Virus record (IMG/VR): IMGVR_UViG_3300046010_005105
Span: 1 to 37,172 of that record
Source of the DNA: a virus
Length of the DNA stretch: 37,172 nucleotides
Reading direction: 5' to 3' (one strand)
Part shown: piece after piece, positions 36,438-37,172 of the stretch
How positions within the stretch are numbered: the first letter of the stretch is position 1
Layout of the letters: each line of letters starts with the position of its first letter
The notes under the pieces: generated by a model
The model's input: the letters and a program-made list of their open reading frames with translations, nothing else
Database searches by the model: none
What the model was told of the DNA's origin: nothing
Position numbers and translations under genes: made by a program

Positions 36438-36670
36438 TAAAATTATTAATCTGCATGTACGGGATTTGCTTTAATCCAAATACAATTACCCACCTTGATA
36501 CAGTTCAGAGTTATACATTTGGGAAACCATATTGTGTAATACATTTTCAATCTGGGGATATACATTCTCTTGCTGATTACCCTGAAAAATCATGTGCTGA
36601 TGTGGCAAAAGAGATTAATGGCGTTAGTCTTTTTATGTATAATATGTGGCTAAATAAAACAAAGGGTTAA
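36434..36670 (+). CDS. Hypothetical protein (78 aa)
   Basis: A 78-residue protein from ATG 36434 (GGGGAAAGT upstream), which overlaps the previous stop. It starts with a hydrophobic M-I-K-L-L-I-C-M-Y-G-I and contains Y-C-V-I-H-F-Q-S-G. It looks like a small alpha/beta domain. The frame is open further upstream but that part runs through the preceding gene. More AT-rich than its neighbours. Confidence 0.6.
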   Translation: MIKLLICMYGICFNPNTITHLDTVQSYTFGKPYCVIHFQSGDIHSLADYPEKSCADVAKEINGVSLFMYNMWLNKTKG

Positions 36671-36675
36671 ATTAA

Positions 36676-36894
36676 ATGGACAACACTGTTACCAAAGACG
36701 AATCGCGAACGCTAACCACCCGCGAAAAGCAACTGGCGGATGCTTTGCGTAATATCGCTTCTATTGTTACCACAAGGCCGCCGGAAGATGGAAACATACC
36801 TTTTGGGGAATGGTACTATAATCAGTTGATGTTGGCGCAGTATGAGGCCAACCAAGCACTAAAGCTATCCGGCGTGACGGATGAGGGGGAGTAG
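36676..36894 (+). CDS. Hypothetical protein (72 aa)
   Basis: A 72-residue protein with an N-terminal T-K-D-E-S-R-T-L-T-T-R-E-K-Q-L-A-D-A-L helix and a W-Y-Y-N-Q-L-M-L-A-Q-Y segment. AAGGG lies about 9 nt before the ATG. Its first codons share CAAAGACGAATCGCG with the gene at 233. Unknown function. Confidence 0.6.
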   Translation: MDNTVTKDESRTLTTREKQLADALRNIASIVTTRPPEDGNIPFGEWYYNQLMLAQYEANQALKLSGVTDEGE

Positions 36895-37053
36895 ATGATG
36901 AACACTGAGCTTAATAAACAGGTGCAAGGATTATCTGATGCTGAGCGCGATGGTGTTGAAGCAATAGTTAATTCTATGATGGAGTTGATTGAACCTATTA
37001 TTCGTCACCGCTGCACACAATGGCTACAATTCATAAAGGAGCAAACAAAATGA
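36895..37053 (+). CDS. Hypothetical protein (52 aa)
   Basis: A 52-residue helical protein, starting at ATG 36895 or 36898 with GGGGG before it, containing L-S-D-A-E-R-D-G-V-E-A-I-V and M-E-L-I-E-P-I-I-R-H. It begins directly after the previous stop and its own stop overlaps ATG 37050. Unknown function. Confidence 0.6.
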   Translation: MMNTELNKQVQGLSDAERDGVEAIVNSMMELIEPIIRHRCTQWLQFIKEQTK

Positions 37054-37172
37054 AAGTTACAATATCGCTAGATTTTGACGCATTGAAAGACGATATCAAG
37101 AATGAATTGGTAAACCGATTGATTGATTTGGATTATACGGAGGCACAAATATCGGCTTTGGAAGATTCATTC
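37050..37172 (+). CDS. Second partial copy of the gene at 7-228
   Basis: The first 41 codons of the 73-residue gene, cut by the window edge. The copy results from the circular overlap and is not a duplicated gene. It does show the true upstream context of that gene: TAAAGGAGCAAACAA before the ATG, a strong ribosome binding site. Confidence 0.9.
   Translation, partial: MKVTISLDFDALKDDIKNELVNRLIDLDYTEAQISALEDSF

Noticed and set aside
1-37172. Integrase, attachment site, CRISPR array or insertion sequence
   Set aside because: I looked for recombinase motifs, regular spacer-repeat arrays and transposase frames and saw none. Short repeats present are explained as iterons, hairpins or coding repeats.

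Overview
The window is a complete small phage genome, assembled as a circle and opened inside a gene. Bases 37044-37172 repeat bases 1-129 with one mismatch, so the unit is about 37.04 kb. The portal protein is P22-like in style, and there is a gp4-like adaptor, a gp10-like tail hub, a set of ejection proteins and no tail tape measure or sheath. Together these indicate a short-tailed (podovirus) phage that packages by headful. An overlapping spanin pair, a GH24 lysozyme and a lipobox show a Gram-negative host. Some small families resemble ones I associate with alphaproteobacterial phages, but the host cannot be fixed from sequence. I see no integrase, DNA polymerase, helicase, tRNA or CRISPR array.

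Layout. (1) 26991-37172, continuing through 1-1030 across the circle, is a rightward early block: small unknown genes, an annealing-type recombinase, SSB, two tandem structured RNAs followed by a Ro60/TROVE-vWA protein, a secreted Cys-rich peptide, an IbrA/IbrB-like pair (PAPS-reductase fold plus ParB fold), an HNH-like protein, and after a second promoter an accessory string that includes a Lar-like protein. (2) 26956 down to 23212 is a leftward block: a small repressor-like protein on a possibly leaderless message, a DUF1064 nuclease-fold protein, an O-like initiator carrying iterons, a P-like loader, and a Q-like candidate antiterminator. (3) 23207 down to 1160 is the leftward late operon: a sigma70-type promoter followed within about 15 nt by an intrinsic terminator, then terminase, portal, a repeat-rich fibre-like protein, glycosyltransferase and methyltransferase, scaffold, capsid, tail and ejection proteins, holin candidates and spanins.

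How it may work together. Divergent promoters around 26927-27018 would be controlled by the repressor. The O/P-like pair would start theta replication with host enzymes from iterons inside the initiator gene. The Q-like protein would let polymerase pass the terminator at 23122-23157 into the late genes. The endolysin appears to be the C-terminal domain of the 857-residue ejection protein, which has its own strong internal ribosome binding site at 2781-2800.

The most novel signals are the two tandem covarying RNAs next to a phage Ro60 (29024-29164), the nested endolysin start, the promoter-terminator pair behind a Q-like gene, the iterons whose 22-bp period is out of phase with codons, and a GC-richer structured segment at 35773-35897.
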